Assembly (NCBI RefSeq): GCF_027912455.1
Contig: NZ_CP115446.1
Coordinates: 2,317,501 to 2,381,500, forward strand
From: Aurantiacibacter sp. MUD61
Lineage (GTDB): Bacteria > Pseudomonadota > Alphaproteobacteria > Sphingomonadales > Sphingomonadaceae
Direction of reading: 5' to 3'
Length of the DNA: 64,000 nt
The notes under the pieces are model-generated. The model did not search any database, had not been told where the DNA came from, and saw nothing but the letters and a program-made list of their open reading frames with translations. The position numbers were made by a program, and so were the translations under genes. The first letter of the stretch is position 1, and each line of letters opens with the position of its first letter. Of the stretch, positions 44,247 to 53,185 are shown in pieces.

Positions 44247-45401
44247 ATGTTCGACAATTTCTACGGCCTCACCGGCAAGCCATTCCAACTGACGCCCGAT
44301 CCGGAATTCTATTTCCGCTCGATTACGCATCGCAAGGCGCTGTCATATCTTGGATATGGCCTGGCGCAGGGCGAGGGCTTCATTGTCATCACCGGCGAAG
44401 TGGGATCGGGTAAGTCGACGCTTGTCGCGCATATGCTCGAAAGCCTCGACACGCAGCAGGTGACGGTCGCGCAGATCGTGACCAGCAAGCTGGATGAAGA
44501 GGAAATCGTGCATGTCGTTGCTGCATCGATGGGCCTTGATATCGAAGGGCATGACAAGGCATCCGCGCTCACCGAAATCGAAGGCTTCCTTCATGCAGAG
44601 GCGCGCGCAGGCCGCCGCTGCCTGCTGATTGTCGACGAATCGCAGAACCTTTCGGTTCCTGCGCTCGAAGAGCTGCGCATGCTCTCGAATTTCCAGCTCG
44701 GCAATCACCCGCTGTTACAGACCTTGCTGCTCGGTCAGCCGGAATTCCGCGCGACGCTGCAAAACGATGGCGGGCTCGAACAGCTGCGCCAGCGCGTGAT
44801 CGCGGCGCATCACCTTGAGCCGATGCAGAAGAGCGAGATCGAGCCGTATATCATCCACCGCCTCAAGAAGGTTGGCTGGGATGGTAATCCGGCGTTCGAT
44901 CAGCGGGTTTATGCCGAACTGTTCGAAGCATCGGGCGGTATTCCGCGCCGGGTCAACCAGATTGCCAATCGCCTGCTTTTGCTTGGCGCAGTCGAAGAAC
45001 GCTCTCGCATCGATGCCGCCATGCTACAATCGGTGCTGCAGGAGATGGAGGCCGAGCGCGCATTCCCGTCCGCCGCTCCATCCGCGCTCAAGCAAAAGGA
45101 TCCCGAGTTTGAGCCGGTGAAGGCCATGCCGACCGTGCCGCGCGTGGATGTCGAGCAGTTCGAAGCTGCACTGGCAGAACGCGATGCGCAGATTGCCGAA
45201 TTGCAGCAGGCGATTGTCGAACTGGCCAACCAGACCGATGAGGCTGCGGCCAATATCGTCAACCCTGAAATCGAAATCATGCGCGAACAGATCGCCCGTA
45301 TCGAAGCCAAGTGTTTCGAGCAGGAGCGTTCCATTCGCCAGACGCTGACGATGCTGATCGAATGGATCGAAAGCGAAATGGATTCGAGCAAGGCCGCTTG
45401 A
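44247..45401 (+). CDS. XrtA/PEP-CTERM-associated AAA ATPase (TIGR03015-like)
   Basis: A 384-residue ExeA-like AAA ATPase. It opens MFDNFYGLTGKPFQLTPDP, has Walker A GEVGSGKST (about residues 50-58) and Walker B CLLIVDESQNL, followed by GIPRRVNQIANRLLLLG. The last 90 residues (VEQFEAALAERDAQIAELQQ onward) are a coiled coil. ATG 44247 has AAGGGGAAC upstream; longer in-frame starts lie inside the previous gene. Confidence 0.92.
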   Translation: MFDNFYGLTGKPFQLTPDPEFYFRSITHRKALSYLGYGLAQGEGFIVITGEVGSGKSTLVAHMLESLDTQQVTVAQIVTSKLDEEEIVHVVAASMGLDIEGHDKASALTEIEGFLHAEARAGRRCLLIVDESQNLSVPALEELRMLSNFQLGNHPLLQTLLLGQPEFRATLQNDGGLEQLRQRVIAAHHLEPMQKSEIEPYIIHRLKKVGWDGNPAFDQRVYAELFEASGGIPRRVNQIANRLLLLGAVEERSRIDAAMLQSVLQEMEAERAFPSAAPSALKQKDPEFEPVKAMPTVPRVDVEQFEAALAERDAQIAELQQAIVELANQTDEAAANIVNPEIEIMREQIARIEAKCFEQERSIRQTLTMLIEWIESEMDSSKAA

Positions 45402-45414
45402 GGAGTGCCTCGCG

Positions 45415-46335
45415 GTGAACGCGATCAATCTCGATGGGGAACACGCTGACCGGGTCATCACCAATGGCCTGTCGGTCGATGTCGAAGACTGGTTTCAGGT
45501 CGGCGCGTTCGAAGATGTGATCGAGCGCGACCAATGGGCGACGCTTGACGACCGTGTCGAGCGCAATGTGCACGAGATTCTCGACCTGTTCGATGAAGCC
45601 AATGCCAGCGCGACGTTCTTCACGCTTGGCTGGGTTGCTGAGCGGCAGAAGAACCTGTTGCGCGAAATTGTGGCGCGTGGTCACGAAATTGCGAGCCATG
45701 GCTGGGATCATGAGCGGGTGTTCCGCATGGACCGACAGACCTTTGCCCGAGATATCGAGAAGACCCGCAAGACGATCGAGGATTGCTGCGGGGAGCGCGT
45801 GATCGGATATCGCGCGCCCAGTTTCTCGATCGATCAGCGCACCCCCTGGGCTTTCATGGAGCTGGCCGAACAGGGCTATCTCTATTCCTCCAGTGTCGCA
45901 CCAGTTGCGCACGATCATTATGGTTGGGCCGAGGCGCCGCGGTTTGCGTTCAATCCCTTGCCATGGGACCAGTTGGTTGAGCTTCCCGTCACCACTGCAG
46001 AATTTCGCGGAAAGCGTCTGGCGGCAGGCGGGGGAGGATTCTTTCGGGTGCTCCCCTATGCGTTCAGCCGCTGGGCGATCCGTCAGGTCAATCGCGAGGC
46101 CGAGAAGCCGGCGATATTCTACTTCCACCCGTGGGAAATCGATCCCGGCCAACCACGCGTTTCCGGCGCGCCAATCAAATCGCGGCTTCGGCATTACACC
46201 AATTTGCATCGCATGGCGGACAAGCTGCGCCAGCTGATTGAAGAATTCTCATGGGGCCGGATCGACGTGATTGCCCACCGTGAGGCAGCGCGTTTGCAGG
46301 CGGAGAAGGCTGCTCAAAACTCGGTGGCGCTGTGA
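45415..46335 (+). CDS. XrtA-system polysaccharide deacetylase (DUF3473)
   Basis: A 306-residue NodB-type deacetylase. Metal and catalytic residues: Asp22/Glu24/Asp25 in SVDVEDWF, His pair in SHGWDHERV, and GYRAPSFSI. The C-terminal DUF3473 part includes FYFHPWEIDPGQP and HYTNLHRM. It has no signal peptide, so it probably acts on a lipid-linked sugar at the cytoplasmic face. Start GTG 45415; it overlaps the next GTG by 4 bp. Confidence 0.93.
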   Translation: MNAINLDGEHADRVITNGLSVDVEDWFQVGAFEDVIERDQWATLDDRVERNVHEILDLFDEANASATFFTLGWVAERQKNLLREIVARGHEIASHGWDHERVFRMDRQTFARDIEKTRKTIEDCCGERVIGYRAPSFSIDQRTPWAFMELAEQGYLYSSSVAPVAHDHYGWAEAPRFAFNPLPWDQLVELPVTTAEFRGKRLAAGGGGFFRVLPYAFSRWAIRQVNREAEKPAIFYFHPWEIDPGQPRVSGAPIKSRLRHYTNLHRMADKLRQLIEEFSWGRIDVIAHREAARLQAEKAAQNSVAL

Positions 46336-47390
46336 ATGCGCCCTTCGCCCTTAATGCCCTGACGGTTCGCGCGGCTGATTTTCGCGACCCGGAGGAGATT
46401 ACGCGGATTGAAGCTTTTGTCGCGCGGCAAGGCGGGTCGATATTTTATCGTCCGGCGTGGCTTGATGCAATCGAGGCGGGCACGGGCAATTGCGCACGTG
46501 GTTTGGTGGCGGAGCAGGGCGGCGAGCTGACAGGCTGGTTACCGCTGACCGAAGTTCATTCACCGATCTTCGGCCGAGCTCTAACATCGAGCGGTTTTGC
46601 CGTCGAAGGTGGAATACTCGCTGAGGATGAGCGCGCGGTCAGTGCGCTTGGCTTGGCGGCGCAAGAGCTGGCCGTTCGCCTTTGCTGCCCCACAATTGAA
46701 TTGCGCGGCGGAGAAGTTGGCGAAGGCTGGGACATCCAGACCGAGAGCCATTGCGGTTTCGTCCAGCCCCTCGCCGAAGACGATGACGCGCAATTGCTGC
46801 AGATCCCGCGCAAACAACGGGCAGAGGTTCGCAAAGGTCTGAAGAACGATTTGACGGTAACGATTGGCAAGACGCCGCGCGATCGCGACGCGCATTATGC
46901 AGTGTATGCCGAGAGCGTTCGCAACCTTGGTACACCCGTCTTGCCGCGCTCGCTCTTCGATGCGGTTCTGGACACGCTCGATGCCGATATCCTGACCGTC
47001 TGGAGCGATAAAACGCCCGTCGCCAGTGTTCTGTCGCTTTACCACGATGGGGCCGTGCTGCCCTATTGGGGTGGCGGGATCTGGGCCGCGCGGGCGCTCC
47101 GGGCGAATGATCGCATGTATTATGCACTCATGCTGCACGCCCGGGAGCGCGGCTGCGATCGTTTCGATTTCGGGCGCAGCAAAACGAACAGCGGTGCCTA
47201 TGCCTTCAAGAAAAACTGGGGTTTCGAGCCGGAGCCTCTGTCCTACGCGCGCTGGATAGCGCCGGGCCACGAAGCCCGCGATGCAGATCCGACCAGCGCC
47301 AAACACCAGTCCCGGATTGCGCTTTGGAAGAAGCTACCGCTGCCCATCGCCAACCGCCTTGGTCCGATCATTGCGAGGGGGCTGGGGTGA
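46332..47390 (+). CDS. FemAB family XrtA/PEP-CTERM-associated protein
   Basis: A 352-residue member of the FemAB/GNAT group typical of XrtA loci (TIGR03019-like by recollection). FYRPAWLDAIE near the N-terminus, QIPRKQRAEVRKGLKNDL in the middle, and the C-terminal GNAT core VLPYWGGGIWAARALRANDRMYYALM and FDFGRSKTNSGAYAFKKNWGFEPEP. It may transfer an amino acid or acyl group to the polymer precursor. Start GTG 46332, coupled on both sides by 4-bp overlaps. Confidence 0.92.
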   Translation: MNAPFALNALTVRAADFRDPEEITRIEAFVARQGGSIFYRPAWLDAIEAGTGNCARGLVAEQGGELTGWLPLTEVHSPIFGRALTSSGFAVEGGILAEDERAVSALGLAAQELAVRLCCPTIELRGGEVGEGWDIQTESHCGFVQPLAEDDDAQLLQIPRKQRAEVRKGLKNDLTVTIGKTPRDRDAHYAVYAESVRNLGTPVLPRSLFDAVLDTLDADILTVWSDKTPVASVLSLYHDGAVLPYWGGGIWAARALRANDRMYYALMLHARERGCDRFDFGRSKTNSGAYAFKKNWGFEPEPLSYARWIAPGHEARDADPTSAKHQSRIALWKKLPLPIANRLGPIIARGLG

Positions 47391-48625
47391 GCGGCGACAT
47401 CCTGTTTCTTGCCCATCGCCTGCCGTTTCCGCCCGATCGCGGCGATAAAATCCGCTCGCACCATATTTTGAAGGCGCTGGCAGAGATCGCGCCCGTGCAT
47501 GTCGGATGCCTCGCCGAGGATGAGCGCGAATTTGCACATGAGCATGAGCTGGCAGAGCTGACAGCCAGCCATTGCATGCCGCGCCGTTCAAAGTCGCTGC
47601 CGCTCGCCGGATGCGAAGCGATTTTGCGCCGCGAGCCGGTTAGCTTTTCCGCCTTTCGTTCTACGAAATTGCACGACTGGGTTCGTCAGGCGCTGGAGCG
47701 CGAAAACATCGGGGCGATCTACGTTTTCTCAGGTCAGATGGCGCAATATGCGCCGGATGATTGGACGGGCCGCTTGGTTGTCGATCTCGTCGATGTCGAT
47801 TCCGCCAAGTTTGAGGCTTATGCAGCTGACTGCTCTGGACCGCGCGCTTGGGTGGATGCGCGAGAGGGCCGACTGTTGCGCACGATCGAAGCTGATTTGG
47901 CCGGCCGCGCCGATGCAACCCTGCTGGTAAGCGAAGCCGAGGCCGATTTGCTCCGCAACCGCGCGCCAGCAGGCCGGAACATCCGCTCACTTTCCAACGG
48001 CATCGATTGCAATCACTTCGATCCGGCGATCGTGCCTACCGAGCCTCTTCTCGCAAGCGTCGGGCCGCATTACGTCTTCACCGGCCAGATGGACTACGCG
48101 CCTAATGTCGATGCGGTCACGCGCATGGCTCATGTGATCATGCCCGAGGTGCGCCGCTTCCTGCCAGACGCCCAATTCCACATTGTGGGCCGTGCGCCGA
48201 ACCGCGCTGTACAAGCTCTGCACGGGCAGAACGGTAACAGCGTCATTGGGGAAGTCTCCGATACGCGGTCTTGGCTCGCTGGAGCGGATGTCGTCGTGGC
48301 GCCGCTCACGATCGCGCGCGGGGTGCAGAACAAGGTTCTCGAAGCCATGGCCATGGCGCGCCCGGTGGTGGTTTCGCCCGATGCGGCAACGGGTATTCCC
48401 GCGCGCAGCAATCAGCATTTTGTGATCGCTGAAGATGACAGCGCTTTTATCGCGAACCTTTTGCGCCTCGCCAAAGAGACCGCGGTAGCCGAAGCGATGG
48501 GCACGGCAGCGCGCCAATTTGTGATCGATCACATGAGCTGGCCCGCCATGCTCGCGGATTTACCGGAGCTGGTGGGGATGGGCACAGCCACGCCGGGCGA
48601 GCGGAGCGCGCGCGATGCCGCTTGA
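47387..48625 (+). CDS. XrtA-system family 4 glycosyltransferase (TIGR03087-like)
   Basis: A 412-residue GT-B glycosyltransferase. It opens ILFLAHRLPFPPDRGDKIRSHHIL, which is characteristic of the TIGR03087 group. A VFTGQMDYAPNVDAV segment starts the C-terminal domain, and the nucleotide-sugar site includes QNKVLEAMAMARPVVVSP with the Glu expected for GT4. Start GTG 47387. The 3' end overlaps the exosortase gene by 11 bp. Confidence 0.92.
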   Translation: MSGDILFLAHRLPFPPDRGDKIRSHHILKALAEIAPVHVGCLAEDEREFAHEHELAELTASHCMPRRSKSLPLAGCEAILRREPVSFSAFRSTKLHDWVRQALERENIGAIYVFSGQMAQYAPDDWTGRLVVDLVDVDSAKFEAYAADCSGPRAWVDAREGRLLRTIEADLAGRADATLLVSEAEADLLRNRAPAGRNIRSLSNGIDCNHFDPAIVPTEPLLASVGPHYVFTGQMDYAPNVDAVTRMAHVIMPEVRRFLPDAQFHIVGRAPNRAVQALHGQNGNSVIGEVSDTRSWLAGADVVVAPLTIARGVQNKVLEAMAMARPVVVSPDAATGIPARSNQHFVIAEDDSAFIANLLRLAKETAVAEAMGTAARQFVIDHMSWPAMLADLPELVGMGTATPGERSARDAA

Positions 48626-50171
48626 TCTTGCCTCTCCCCAACGCGCGGCGCTGACGGACCGGATTGCGCCGCAATGGCGCGTGCCTCTGGTCTATCTTGC
48701 TTTGGCGTGGGCGGTTCTTTTCGCATTGTTCGCCACAGCCTGGTCCGAAATGGCGCTGCAATGGTGGGATAGCTCAACCTACAACCACGTGCTGTTCGTT
48801 CCGCTGATCCTCGCCTGGCTCGTGTGGCAGCGCGCGCCTGAACTTGCGAAACTCACTCCCCGCGCATGGTGGCCCGGCCTCGTGGCATTCGTTGGCGCGC
48901 TATTCATATGGCTGCTCGGCGATATTTCCGGTCTTGCGACCGCAAGCCATTTGGGCGCGGTGCTGGCGTTGCAAGCGATTACCGTAGCGCTGCTGGGCCC
49001 GCGCGTGTCCTGGGCGCTTCTTTTCCCGCTCTGCTACGCCATATTCCTTTTGCCGATTGGCGAGGAATTGGTCCCGGCGCTGCAGATGATCACCGCCGAT
49101 ATCACCATCGCGCTGACGCAGGCGAGCGGCATTCCGGCGCGAATCGATGGCGTCTTTATCGACACGCCCGCGGGACTTTTCGAGGTCGCGGAAGCGTGTT
49201 CGGGCGTCAAATTCCTTATCGCCATGATTGCGCTCGGCACCCTGGTGGCACATGTCTGCTTCAACAGCTGGCCGCGCCGCATCGGCTTCATGGCGGTTGC
49301 CATCGCCTTGCCGATCGTTGCGAATGGCGTGCGAGCGTGGGGCACGATCTACATCGCGCAGTCGCAGGGGATCAGTTTTGCTGCTGGCTTCGATCACATT
49401 TTCTACGGATGGATTTTCTTCGCTCTGGTGATGGGCGCGTTGCTGGCGATGGGCTGGAAGTTCTTCGATCGCAGCGTGGAAGACCCTTTTATCGACGGTG
49501 CGGCAATCGCTCAAAACGATGCGTTCAACTGGGCAGAGCGTTTTCTGACCGCGCGGCGCACGATGCTGGTAGGTGCGCTTGCAATCGCGGTTATTGCACT
49601 CGCATGGGCATCGGCAGCGCGCTCGCTGGAGGCGGATCTCCCCGTTCAGGTGAATCTGGCTGATGTGCCGGGTTGGACGCGTGTGGACACTGCGCAGTCA
49701 TACCCCTGGCGCCCGCGTGCCAGTGGCGCGGATCGCAGGCTGTCTGCGAGTTATCGCGACGGCGAAGGCCGAGTGATTGAGGTGGTTCTCGCTCTATATG
49801 CCGCGCAGAGCGACGGGCGGGAGGCCGGCGGTTTTGGCGATGGTGCCTTGCCACCCGACACTGAATGGCGCTGGCTCTCCGCCACTCAATCCAGTGACGG
49901 GGTTCATGGAGACCGTCTACAGGCGCTCGGCCTGCATCAGCGTGTCGCGGAGACGTGGTATCGCAGGGGTGATTGGGTGGGTGGCAGCAAGATCATGCTC
50001 AAGCTCAACACCATGCGCGACAAGCTTTTTCTGCAGCCGCGACCCACCGCGATGCTGATACTCTCCACCGAGCAGCGCGCGGGCGAGGATGCGGCGCAGA
50101 CCATCGCGGATTTCCGCTCATCCACCGCTGGCCTCGGCGAATGGATAGACCGCGCGGCGAACACCGATTAA
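48615..50171 (+). CDS. xrtA: Exosortase A fused to an EpsI (DUF3485) domain
   Basis: A 518-residue inner-membrane protein. Residues 1-290 hold about eight membrane helices and the exosortase active site: Cys195 in EACSGVKF, Arg240 in NGVRAWGT and His261 in GFDHIFYG. Exosortases cut and re-attach PEP-CTERM proteins, by analogy with sortases. After another helix (about 315-332) the C-terminal 180 residues are an EpsI-like periplasmic domain. The fusion joins two functions that are separate genes in some species. No PEP-CTERM substrate is visible in the window. Confidence 0.94.
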   Translation: MPLDLASPQRAALTDRIAPQWRVPLVYLALAWAVLFALFATAWSEMALQWWDSSTYNHVLFVPLILAWLVWQRAPELAKLTPRAWWPGLVAFVGALFIWLLGDISGLATASHLGAVLALQAITVALLGPRVSWALLFPLCYAIFLLPIGEELVPALQMITADITIALTQASGIPARIDGVFIDTPAGLFEVAEACSGVKFLIAMIALGTLVAHVCFNSWPRRIGFMAVAIALPIVANGVRAWGTIYIAQSQGISFAAGFDHIFYGWIFFALVMGALLAMGWKFFDRSVEDPFIDGAAIAQNDAFNWAERFLTARRTMLVGALAIAVIALAWASAARSLEADLPVQVNLADVPGWTRVDTAQSYPWRPRASGADRRLSASYRDGEGRVIEVVLALYAAQSDGREAGGFGDGALPPDTEWRWLSATQSSDGVHGDRLQALGLHQRVAETWYRRGDWVGGSKIMLKLNTMRDKLFLQPRPTAMLILSTEQRAGEDAAQTIADFRSSTAGLGEWIDRAANTD

Positions 50172-50182
50172 CGCAACTGCCC

Positions 50183-52078
50183 ATGTGCGGGATCGCTGGA
50201 CTATTTCACCTCGGAACGATCAAGCCCGTCGACCCGCAACGGGTTGAACGGATGTGCGACGTGCTGGCTCATCGTGGGCCGGACGGGTCGGGCGTTTGGA
50301 CGGCGCCGGGAGTAGGGCTGGGCCACAGGCGGCTCTCGATCATCGACATCGAAGGGTCACCGCAGCCGATGCAATCGGCGGATGAGCGGGCAATGATCGT
50401 CTTCAATGGCGAGATCTACAACTTCCGCGCCGTGCGTAAGGAGTTGGAAGAGCGGGGCGCTCAGTTCCAAACAGAGGGCGATACGGAAGTCATCCTCGCG
50501 GCGTGGCAGCAATGGGGCGAAAACTGCGTCAAACATCTCGACGGCATGTTCGCCTTTGCGATTTACGACCGGGCAAACCGTACGCTTTTCCTCGCACGTG
50601 ACCGTCTCGGTGTGAAGCCGCTGTTCTTTACCGAGCTTTCCGATGGATCGCTCGCCTTTGCGTCGGAATTGAAAGGCCTTCTCGCGCACCCGCTGCTGCG
50701 CCGTGATGTCGATCCGCGCGCGATCGAGGATTACATGACCTGGGGTTATGTGCCGGATCATCGCTCGATCCTTTACGGCGTTCACAAGCTGCCGGCAGGG
50801 CATACCCTTCTGCTCAAGCACGATTCGCCATTGCCGAAACCGCAGCAATACTGGGACGTCAGCTTTGAGCGTCGTCACAAAGCAAAGCCGCGCGATCTTG
50901 AGGCGGAACTACTCCACCATCTCCAGCAGGCGGTCGAAAGCCGCATGGTGGCCGATGTACCGCTCGGCGCGTTTCTCTCTGGCGGGGTGGATAGCTCTAC
51001 GGTCGTCGCTTTCATGGCGGAGGCCAGTCGCGGCAAGGTGAAGACCTGCTCGATCGGTTTCGATGTCGAGAGCGTGGACGAAAGCTCCTACGCAGAACAG
51101 GTCGCGCAGCTGTTCAACACCGATCATGCAAGCCGCACCGTTAGCTCCGACCAATTCGATGCCATCGAGACTATTGCCGGCATGTTCGATGAACCCTTCG
51201 CCGATGCAAGCGCTTTGCCGACATGGCGCGTATGCCAATTGGCGCGGGAGAGCGTGACGGTTGCGCTTTCGGGAGACGGCGCGGACGAGGCCTTTGCCGG
51301 TTATCGCAGGCAGGTGTTTCACGCGCATGAGGAGCGCATTCGATCATACCTTCCCGATGGCCTGCGGCACCGGGTGATGAAACCACTGGGGGACGCTTTC
51401 CCCAAGCTCGATTGGGCACCGCGCCCGCTGCGAGCCAAGACCACACTGCAATCGCTCGCCGGAAACGGGCCGGAGGCCTATGCCCGCGCGCTGTCCGTCA
51501 CTCCGCCGGAGATCCGCATGCAGGTCTTCAGCGAAGACCAGATCGGCCTGATGCGAGGCTATCGTGCGGAGCATCCGTTCATGGATCTGATGGCCAATGC
51601 GCCGGTTCGCAGCGGGCTGGATGCGGCGCAATATGCTGATCTCAAGTTCTGGTTGCCGGGAGACATTCTCACCAAGGTCGATCGCACCAGTATGGCGGTG
51701 AGCCTCGAAGCGCGCGAGCCGCTGCTCGATCACCGGCTTGTCGAGTTCGCCGCCGGTCTGCCCGAAGGGCTCCGCGTGAAGGGCGGGCAGGGCAAGTATA
51801 TGCTCAAGAAGGCGATGGAGCGCTATCTGCCGAAGGACATTCTCTATCGTCCGAAGCAAGGCTTTGTAACGCCGATCGCCGAATGGCTGCGCGGTCCACT
51901 CGCTGGCAAGGCGCGAGGCATCGCCAAGAGCGCGATGCTGGCGCGCACGGGGTGGTTCGACAATGAGAAGCTGGCGCAGCTGGCCGAGGCACATATCGCG
52001 GGTAAGTCGGACCATTCGCGCCTGCTGTGGCAACTCATTATGCTCGACCGATCGCTTGCCCGCCTGGGGATCGTCTAG
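50183..52078 (+). CDS. Asparagine synthase-like amidotransferase, exosortase A-associated
   Basis: A 631-residue glutamine amidotransferase (TIGR03108-like by recollection). Class II glutaminase domain with nucleophile Cys2 (MCGIAGLF), LAHRGPDG and NGEIYNF; the synthetase domain carries the PP-loop SGGVDSS (about residue 265) and SGDGADEAFAGY. It probably amidates or forms an amide on a polymer or precursor carboxylate rather than making free asparagine. It ends the XrtA cluster; its stop overlaps the zapE stop as CTAG. Confidence 0.93.
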   Translation: MCGIAGLFHLGTIKPVDPQRVERMCDVLAHRGPDGSGVWTAPGVGLGHRRLSIIDIEGSPQPMQSADERAMIVFNGEIYNFRAVRKELEERGAQFQTEGDTEVILAAWQQWGENCVKHLDGMFAFAIYDRANRTLFLARDRLGVKPLFFTELSDGSLAFASELKGLLAHPLLRRDVDPRAIEDYMTWGYVPDHRSILYGVHKLPAGHTLLLKHDSPLPKPQQYWDVSFERRHKAKPRDLEAELLHHLQQAVESRMVADVPLGAFLSGGVDSSTVVAFMAEASRGKVKTCSIGFDVESVDESSYAEQVAQLFNTDHASRTVSSDQFDAIETIAGMFDEPFADASALPTWRVCQLARESVTVALSGDGADEAFAGYRRQVFHAHEERIRSYLPDGLRHRVMKPLGDAFPKLDWAPRPLRAKTTLQSLAGNGPEAYARALSVTPPEIRMQVFSEDQIGLMRGYRAEHPFMDLMANAPVRSGLDAAQYADLKFWLPGDILTKVDRTSMAVSLEAREPLLDHRLVEFAAGLPEGLRVKGGQGKYMLKKAMERYLPKDILYRPKQGFVTPIAEWLRGPLAGKARGIAKSAMLARTGWFDNEKLAQLAEAHIAGKSDHSRLLWQLIMLDRSLARLGIV

Positions 52079-53181
52079 CCCGCTTTGCCGTGGCCCTGCG
52101 CCATGTAATCGGCGCTTTGCATTTCCTTAAGGCGGCTGACTGTCCGCTCGAATTCGAACGCTCCATCGCCCTGCTGGTAGAGCTCTTCGGGTCCCGCCGC
52201 TGCGGTGACGAAGAGCTTAACCCGGTGTTCGTAGAGCGCATCGATCAGCTTGGTGAAGCGGATGGCCTCATTGCGGTTCTCCGGCCCCATGCGCGGGATG
52301 CCGACGACGATCACCGTGTGGTATTCGCGGGCTATTGCGAGGTAGTCCGACGCGCCGCGGTCCTCTTCACACAGGCGCTTGAAGCTGAACACGGCGACGC
52401 CTTTCAGGCTCTTTGGCACGAATAGAGTGCGCCCTCCGCCGAGGTCCAGTTCGCCGCTGGGGACATGCGCTGCGTCCTCAGGTTCGTAATCGGTCAGGCG
52501 GAAGAAGGCTTCGCGCACTTGCGCTGTGGCATCATCGCCCATCGGAGCATGCCAGGTGTCGATATCGCCAAGCCGATCGAGCCGGTAGTCGGTCGGACCG
52601 TTGAGCGGGACGACGTCAAGCTTGGCTTCAACCAGATCGATGAAGGGCAGGAAGAGCGAGCGGTTGAGACCGTCCTTGTACAGGTCCTGCGGCGGACGGT
52701 TGCTGGTGGCGACTACCGTTACGCCTTCATCCTCGATCAGCGCGGTGAAGAGGCGCGCCATAATCGCGGCATCGGCGGTGTTGGTCACCACCATCTCGTC
52801 AAAAGCGAGGACGCGCAGATCTTTCGCCAATCGCTTGGCTACGCGGCGCACCGGACCTTCGGTCTGCTTCTCACGCTCTTCACGCAGCAAGGCGTCGACT
52901 TCGAGCATGAACTCATGGAAGTGTACGCGGCGCTTGCGCTCGATGCCAAGCGAGGCGTGGAACAGGTCCATCAGCATGGACTTCCCGCGCCCGACACCGC
53001 CCCACATGTACACACCGCGCGGAGGCGGCGGTTTGCGGCTGAAGAGCTGGCCCAGCAAGCCACCCGGCTGCTCCGCTTCCAGTTCCTTTTGCAGCTGGTT
53101 GAGCCTTACGGCAGCGCGGCGCTGGTCCGGATCGGGCCTCAGCTCGCCAGCAGCAATCAGCTTCTCGTAGCGAGCAAGCAC
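52075..53181 (-). CDS. zapE: Cell division / AFG1-type ATPase ZapE
   Basis: A 368-residue P-loop ATPase that associates with the division ring and is related to mitochondrial Afg1. Walker A GGVGRGKSMLMD, FHEFM, Walker B LAFDEMVV, the sensor segment VATSNRPPQDLYKDGLNRSLFLPFI and the C-terminal FLFVTAAAGPEELY-type strand. GTG 53181 (reading MLARYEKLIAAGEL) matches the usual family start; an ATG at 53226 would overlap sdhB by 41 bp. It begins 4 bp after sdhB and is likely co-transcribed. Confidence 0.92.
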   Translation of the reverse strand: MLARYEKLIAAGELRPDPDQRRAAVRLNQLQKELEAEQPGGLLGQLFSRKPPPPRGVYMWGGVGRGKSMLMDLFHASLGIERKRRVHFHEFMLEVDALLREEREKQTEGPVRRVAKRLAKDLRVLAFDEMVVTNTADAAIMARLFTALIEDEGVTVVATSNRPPQDLYKDGLNRSLFLPFIDLVEAKLDVVPLNGPTDYRLDRLGDIDTWHAPMGDDATAQVREAFFRLTDYEPEDAAHVPSGELDLGGGRTLFVPKSLKGVAVFSFKRLCEEDRGASDYLAIAREYHTVIVVGIPRMGPENRNEAIRFTKLIDALYEHRVKLFVTAAAGPEELYQQGDGAFEFERTVSRLKEMQSADYMAQGHGKAG

Positions 53182-53185
53182 CAGA

